Origin: an uncultured Clostridia bacterium
Lineage (GTDB): Bacteria > Bacillota > Clostridia > Peptostreptococcales > Anaerovoracaceae
Assembly (NCBI GenBank): GCA_934271235.1
Contig: CAKQQT010000014.1
Span: forward strand, 15,811-79,810
Length of the DNA: 64,000 nucleotides
Direction: 5' to 3'
In this document: piece by piece, positions 59,956 through 64,000 of the stretch
Position numbering within the stretch: the stretch's first letter is position 1
How the letters are laid out: the number at the start of each line of letters is the position of its first letter
The notes under the pieces: generated by a model
Databases searched by the model: none
Seen by the model: the letters and a program-made list of their open reading frames with translations, nothing else
Told to the model about the DNA's origin: nothing
Program-made: the position numbers and the translations under genes

Positions 59956-60738
59956 TTACAGCAGCATGCGGTCATTGTCGATGCTGAACTTTTCGATCAG
60001 CTTTTCGACCGTCATCGCCGCCCGCTCTTCACCCGTAAGTTCCATCGCGATACGGCCGCTCTTCATGAGAATCGTCTTGTTGCCGTAACGAAGGGCGTCT
60101 TTCATATTGTGCGTGATCATCAGCGTGCACATACCCTCCTGCGCCGCGAAGAGATCCGTCAGTTCCAGTACCTTTGCCGCAGCCGCCGGATCGAGTGCCG
60201 CTGTGTGCTCATCCAAAAGCAAAAGCTTTGGTTTGGCGATGACCGCCATAAACAGGGTCAGCGACTGCCGCTGTCCGCCGGAAAGCAGCTTGACCTTTTC
60301 GGTCATACGATCTTCCAGTCCCATCCCCAGCATGGAAAGCTTCTCACGGAACATCTCGCGGTCCTTTTTGGAAATGCCCGGCTGCAAGCCGCGCCTTTGG
60401 TTCTTGTAATAAGCGATCGCCAGGTTCTGCTCGATCGTCATGTCAAACGCAGTCCCCTTGAGCGGGTCCTGGAACACACGGCCGATCTGTCTGGCACGCT
60501 TGTATTCCGGCTCTTTCGTCATATCTTTACCGTCCAGCGTAATGCTGCCGCTGTCGACCGGGAATACGCCCGCGATACAGTTGAGCAGCGTGGATTTTCC
60601 CGCGCCGTTGTTGCCAATGATCGTGATAAAATCGCCCTCGTTCATCCGCAGGCTGACCCCCTCGAGCGCTGTCTTTTCATTGACCGTGCCCGGACTGAAT
60701 ATTTTTTTGATCTGATCGACGTTCAGTAATTCTCTCAT
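59956..60738 (-). CDS. ABC transporter ATP-binding protein (TrpZ-like)
   Basis: A 260-residue ATPase: Walker A GNNGAGKSTLLNC, Q-loop IGRVFQDPLKG, signature LSGGQRQSLTLFMAVI, Walker B PKLLLLDEHTAALDP, then the H-loop TLMITHNM. It overlaps the permease gene by 4 bases and is the third gene of a substrate-binding protein/permease/ATPase operon that starts with a T-box leader. With the Trp-type specifier there, it most likely powers tryptophan uptake, as TrpZ in streptococci. Confidence 0.9.
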   Translation of the reverse strand: MRELLNVDQIKKIFSPGTVNEKTALEGVSLRMNEGDFITIIGNNGAGKSTLLNCIAGVFPVDSGSITLDGKDMTKEPEYKRARQIGRVFQDPLKGTAFDMTIEQNLAIAYYKNQRRGLQPGISKKDREMFREKLSMLGMGLEDRMTEKVKLLSGGQRQSLTLFMAVIAKPKLLLLDEHTAALDPAAAAKVLELTDLFAAQEGMCTLMITHNMKDALRYGNKTILMKSGRIAMELTGEERAAMTVEKLIEKFSIDNDRMLL

Positions 60739-61646
60739 TTCTGCCGCACCCCTTTCTGCCTGCGCGCAAGCTGCAGTTTGCTGCCCTTTTCGCCCAAAAG
60801 TCCGAGCGAAAGCGCAACGGCAACGATGGCTGCCGATACCAGTTTCATATCCGTCGTTTCCATCCCCAGATACAGCGCCTGTGCCATCAGGATGCGGTAA
60901 ACGACCGCACCCAATGCCGCGGCGATCAGTCTGCGCAGAAGCGTCTTGATACCGAAGATGACTTCGCCGAGGATGACCGAAGCCAGACCGATGACCATCA
61001 TGCCCACGCCGCTGTTGATATCCGCAAACGCCTGATTCTGCGCCAGCATACCGCCGGCAAGGCCGACCAGTCCGTTGGAGATCGCCAGTCCCATGAGTTT
61101 CATCTGATCACAGGAAACGCCGCAGGCTTTGACCATATCTTCATTGTCGCCGGTCGCGCGGAACACAAAGCCGAGCCGCGTCTGCAGGAACAGATACAGC
61201 ACCGCGATGATGACCGCCAACAGGACCAGATTGAGCACGATGCCCGCGTACTGCGCCGGCAGCAGCCGGTCCGCGATCTTATAAATGGTCTCCGACTTGG
61301 TCAGCGGAATGTTCGGAGTCTTGCCCATGATGCGCAGGTTCACCGAATAAGACGCCATCATCACCAGAATGCCGGCCAGAATGGCCTGGATCTTAAGTTT
61401 CGTATGCAAAAATCCGGTCAATAGCCCTGCCAGCGCGCCGCCGGTGAAAGCGCCAAGAAGCGCAAGAAACGGATTCCCGCCTCCTGCGCAGATGACTGCG
61501 GATATGGCCATGCCGGTGACGATGGAGCCATCCACCGTCAGATCCGGCATATTTAACGTTCGAAAGGATAAGAATACCCCCAGAGCCAGGACTGCATAGA
61601 TCATGCCCAGCTCCAGCGAGCCCAGAAGGGCGCCGAATGTCATCAT
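60735..61646 (-). CDS. ABC transporter permease (TrpY-like)
   Basis: A 303-residue permease with eight to nine membrane segments of the branched-chain amino acid type II fold; GLVGLAGGMLAQNQAFADIN contains the characteristic glycine-rich ATPase-coupling region. FRTLNMPDLTVDGSIVTGMA at the N-terminus is typical of permeases paired with PF04392-type binding proteins. It lies 13 bases after the binding-protein gene and overlaps the ATPase gene by 4 bases. Confidence 0.88.
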   Translation of the reverse strand: MMTFGALLGSLELGMIYAVLALGVFLSFRTLNMPDLTVDGSIVTGMAISAVICAGGGNPFLALLGAFTGGALAGLLTGFLHTKLKIQAILAGILVMMASYSVNLRIMGKTPNIPLTKSETIYKIADRLLPAQYAGIVLNLVLLAVIIAVLYLFLQTRLGFVFRATGDNEDMVKACGVSCDQMKLMGLAISNGLVGLAGGMLAQNQAFADINSGVGMMVIGLASVILGEVIFGIKTLLRRLIAAALGAVVYRILMAQALYLGMETTDMKLVSAAIVAVALSLGLLGEKGSKLQLARRQKGVRQK

Positions 61647-61659
61647 GATGATTTCTCCT

Positions 61660-62661
61660 TTATTCTAATACGGTCGCTTTGTCCAGCACGCTCTGCGGGA
61701 TCTCTACGCCGATCGCCTCTGCGGTCTTGGTGTTGACATAGACATCCATGTCGCTCATCTTCACAACTGCCATCGTGGAAACGTCCGCGCCGCCGAAGAT
61801 CTCTGCTACCATCTTGCCGGTCTCCTTGCCGAGGACCGTGTAGTCAATGCCGTAGGTCGCAAGGCCGCCGTCCTGTACCATGGAGTCCGCGCTGACATAG
61901 AACGGGATCTTTGCGTTGTTGAAAACTTCGGTTGCGACTGCCATCGAGGATGCGACGGTGTTGTCGATCGGGGAGTAAACGATGTCGACCTTGTCTGCCA
62001 GATACTGTGCTGCCTGCTGTACTTCGCTGGTGTTGGTCACGGTGGATTCTACCACTTCATAACCGTTGGCCGCTGCAAATTCCTTTAAACCTTTGATAAC
62101 GGAGTCGGAATTGTCTTCGCCGGTGCTGTAAAGCGCGCCGATGGTCTTAAAGTCCGGCGTGATCTCTTTTGCCAGGTTCATGATCGCTTCGGCGGATACT
62201 TCATCGGAGGTGCCGCTGACATTGCCGCCCGGATTGTTCAGATCTTCTACCAGACCGGCATCGATCGGATCGGTAACTGCCGCGAAAATGATCGGAATAT
62301 CCGTCGTTTCGCTCATGACTGCCTGCGCTGCCGGGGTCGCGATCGCGACGATCACGTCACAGCCGCCGGATACGAAAGTCTGCGCGATGGTCTTCATGTT
62401 GGTCATATCGTTCTGACCGTTCTTATAATCGATCTCCAGATTTTCACCCTCTACATAGCCTGCGTCCGCAAGTCCTTCGATGATGCTTTCGCGGATCGTA
62501 TTCAGCGACGGGTGTTCCATCAGCTGCAGGATGCCGACTTTGAACGTCTTATCGGACGCCGCCTGCCCCTGATCTCCGCTGCTGCCGCAGCCTGTCATCA
62601 GCGCTGCTGCCATGACCAATACCATAACGACTGTCAATACCTTTTTCATTGCCTGTTTCAT
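61660..62661 (-). CDS. ABC transporter substrate-binding lipoprotein (TrpX-like)
   Basis: A 333-residue lipoprotein: signal peptide with lipobox LMTGC, then a type I periplasmic-binding fold of the ABC_sub_bind (PF04392) group (KVGILQLMEHPSLN, IPIIFAAVTDPIDAGLV, PFYVSADSMVQDGGLATYGI). Family members bind aromatic amino acids in streptococci (TrpX) or other ligands elsewhere. The T-box leader upstream with a probable UGG specifier supports tryptophan. AGGAG precedes the ATG at 62661. Confidence 0.88.
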   Translation of the reverse strand: MKQAMKKVLTVVMVLVMAAALMTGCGSSGDQGQAASDKTFKVGILQLMEHPSLNTIRESIIEGLADAGYVEGENLEIDYKNGQNDMTNMKTIAQTFVSGGCDVIVAIATPAAQAVMSETTDIPIIFAAVTDPIDAGLVEDLNNPGGNVSGTSDEVSAEAIMNLAKEITPDFKTIGALYSTGEDNSDSVIKGLKEFAAANGYEVVESTVTNTSEVQQAAQYLADKVDIVYSPIDNTVASSMAVATEVFNNAKIPFYVSADSMVQDGGLATYGIDYTVLGKETGKMVAEIFGGADVSTMAVVKMSDMDVYVNTKTAEAIGVEIPQSVLDKATVLE

Positions 62662-62800
62662 TTTTGTTTCTCCTTTTCAATCAATTCTCTGCCGGGTGCC
62701 GCATGTCCGCGGCCGCCCTGCTCATTAAGAAATCATTGAAGTGTTCTCTGCTTTGGCTTCCTGCCCGTCTGCAGGTGCCGGCCGGCCTTTCCGTCACGTG

Positions 62801-63208
62801 CAAAAACAAAAAACCTGTCCTTGAACTCAAGGACAGGATATAACCTGCGGTGCCACCTTGTTTGACTCTCCCGCTCCTGCTCACCCGCCGCCGTCTGTCT
62901 TTCTGTCTGACACGGTCATGCTCGGAAGCATCTGCCGGAAAATCCTCTCTGCAGAGTGCCGTCACACTCCTCTCCACTGACGCAGGAGTCTCGTCTCAGA
63001 TACTCATACGGCTTGCGTCTCCGCCGGTCTGTCGTCTGCCGTTCTCACAGGCTGTCCGCGGCTTGCACGCAGCGTTCGTACTTTCCCCTCGCCCTCAGGA
63101 GCCCATTATTCTAATCCTGCATCTGCCCGGCTTCCACCGCCCCGGGTTCGCTGTGAGACCGTAAACTAGTTTTACTTCTCCCTCAAAGGTTTGCGTGATT
63201 CAATTTAT
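62801..63208 (-). ncRNA. T-box leader, probable tryptophan (UGG) specifier
   Basis: On the minus strand the leader contains the hallmark antiterminator segment AAGGTGGCACCGCAGG (T-box bulge TGGCACC complement at 62848-62855). Immediately after it comes an intrinsic terminator, CCTGTCCTTGA-GT-TCAAGGACAGG plus TTTTTTG (62804-62836). Stem I features GGTGGAAGCC and GAATAATGGGCTCCTGAG; aligned to other T-boxes this places the specifier codon at TGG (Trp), though the exact register is by eye. Uncharged tRNA-Trp would pair with it and prevent termination, switching on the transporter genes. The leader is about 400 bases and holds no credible protein gene. Confidence 0.88.
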
Positions 63209-63214
63209 ATACGG

Positions 63215-63243
63215 AGTTTACCACTCGTTTTGTGCATTGTCAA
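63215..63243 (-). promoter_or_regulatory. Promoter of the T-box leader
   Basis: On the minus strand TTGACA (63243-63238), a 17-base spacer and TAAACT (63220-63215), a near-consensus sigma-A promoter starting the T-box transcript near 63208. Confidence 0.78.
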
Positions 63244-63401
63244 TACTTTTTTTCAAAAAATATGTGAAAAAACCTAATTTTTTCGCGCGTTCTCGCACGC
63301 AATCCCACACGAAATCCCGGATACCGCGCACGATACCGCTGCAATACCGCTGCCGCACCGCTTTTGCCCATTTTTCTGCAAAAGCGGCATGCACTGCAAA
63401 A

Positions 63402-63430
63402 TTGACATAACACAGAAACAATGATATTAT
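63402..63430 (+). promoter_or_regulatory. Strong plus-strand promoter near the right junction
   Basis: TTGACA (63402-63407), a 17-base spacer and TATTAT (63425-63430), followed by AAAGAAAGGAG at about 63455 but no start codon in range. Base composition turns AT-rich from about 63470. The original gene of this promoter may have been lost at the junction. A perfect 10-pair hairpin (CCGCTTTTGC...GCAAAAGCGG, 63358-63389) lies upstream. Confidence 0.6.
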
Positions 63431-63512
63431 TCCAATATAAGGAAATCACCTCAAAGAAAGGAGCCCAATAGTCTTTTATTAAGATCTGATGATTGACTAA
63501 AGAAATCGTATT

Positions 63513-63850
63513 ATGAAAAAATAATTTTGGCAGTGCTTACATTCGCTTTGGCTATGGTAATATTCCCTGAAATAGCATTTGCGGCTGAACAAGGAAATAT
63601 ATATCACTTTATTTATGATGAAGCAGATGGACCTTTTGAGCAAGTCATTCTAGAGAATGGAGTTGATGTATATGATTGTGAAAAATCTTTTATCATCGGA
63701 AATCCTAATGATTTTGACAAAAATAAACTTACATCATGCAAAGTGTCTGTGAAATATAACAATAGATCTCTTGACCTTGATTTCAAAAAAGATAGTGTAG
63801 AAGCAACTTCTGGCAATTACAGAATTGCTGACAAGAGTGATAATGCGTAA
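63513..63850 (+). CDS. Small secreted protein, start apparently frameshifted
   Basis: From 63527 on, the frame encodes LAVLTFALAMVIFPEIAFAAEQ, the core and cleavage region of a signal peptide, then about 86 residues without recognisable family (NIYHFIYDEADG...NYRIADKSDNA). The ATG at 63513 is followed by six A and then TAA. With one more A it would read MKKIILAVLTF in frame, a perfect signal-peptide start. So either one A is missing (sequencing or a real slip in the A-run), or translation starts at TTG 63527 with a poor signal peptide. It is AT-rich, unlike the neighbouring core genes. Confidence 0.55.
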
Positions 63851-63923
63851 TCAAGTGTTTTTTCAATAAATTCAATACTTTTTAATACCTGTCATTGAAT
63901 AGAACTAAGGTTATGGAGTGATC

Positions 63924-64000
63924 TACTTAATTAAATATATTTGATAGAATAGGTAATAATATTGGTACTATCAAAGTCAAAATTGTTCCTGTCGTTAATG
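63924..64000. repeat. Second copy of the lysO 3' end, cut by the window edge
   Basis: Identical over 77 bases to 8769-8845. If the identity continues, a second LysO-type exporter gene lies here on the minus strand with its stop codon at 63927-63929. Confidence 0.95.
63927..64000 (-). CDS. LysO-family exporter, second copy, C-terminal end only
   Basis: The minus strand encodes the same final 23 residues as the exporter at 8772 (ending VPILLPILSNIFN), followed by the same stop codon. Its downstream context differs: instead of the B12 radical SAM gene there is AT-rich DNA with the small secreted-protein gene. Whether the upstream part is intact is beyond the window. Confidence 0.7.
   Translation of the reverse strand, partial: LTTGTILTLIVPILLPILSNIFN

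Overview
The window reads as chromosomal DNA of an endospore-forming member of the Clostridia. It carries spoIID, a class III fructose-1,6-bisphosphatase, a Trp-type T-box leader, a SEDS/PBP pair and consistently Firmicutes-like ribosome binding sites. Most of it (about 16.5-63.4 kb) is visibly GC-rich housekeeping sequence. I computed no GC values or similarity searches; family calls come from reading the proteins.

Region 1 (1-16.2 kb, almost all minus strand) is part of an integrative conjugative element (ICE): a type IV secretion core (VirB2-like, TrbL/VirB6-like, VirB3/PrgI-like, VirB4, NlpC/P60 hydrolase), a partial amidoligase, small DUF proteins, a D12 adenine methylase, a C5-cytosine methylase and an ADP-ribosyltransferase-like protein. 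Relaxase, coupling protein and integrase are not in the window. The element stops just short of a tRNA-Arg gene. Its conjugation genes are interrupted at about 6.2-10.68 kb by a strikingly AT-rich cassette: a short lysine 2,3-aminomutase-like radical SAM enzyme, a B12-binding radical SAM enzyme, a LysO-type lysine exporter and a divergent LytTR regulator whose receiver domain has lost its phosphorylation residues. The last 77 bases of the window repeat the 3' end of the exporter gene exactly.

Region 2 (16.5-28.5 kb): tRNA-Arg, an eight-gene aromatic amino acid operon (aminotransferase-pheA-aroB-aroC-aroQ-aroA-tyrA-aroF), fbp and spoIID. Region 3 (29-35.5 kb, plus strand): a membrane-anchored XRE protein, then a TetR-controlled operon (GtrA-like protein, TetR, class III aminotransferase, FGGY kinase, class II aldolase) that looks like an uncharacterised catabolic pathway. 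Region 4 (36-44.2 kb): a class B PBP coupled to an FHA-SEDS fusion, an APC permease, a secreted CAP/FN3 protein and a methyltransferase. Region 5 (44.7-57 kb): tRNA-Ser, a DUF3267 membrane protein, thrC, pyc, mscS, typA, an amidase, an acyl-CoA synthetase and a DUF1836 regulator.

Region 6 (57.1-63.2 kb): metA and metY, then an ABC transporter under a T-box leader. metY is preceded by what looks like a complete ribosome-mediated attenuator: strong promoter, ribosome binding site, a 36-codon leader peptide with 6 Met and 6 Cys in a 16-residue stretch, mutually exclusive antiterminator and terminator helices, and a T-tract. I consider this the most noteworthy regulatory finding. Three related ~0.26-0.32 kb inverted-repeat elements (28.7, 35.6, 44.3 kb) lie between genes, and a long imperfect palindrome lies between pyc and thrC. 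The far right end (63.47-64.0 kb) is AT-rich again and holds a small secreted-protein gene with a frameshifted start.
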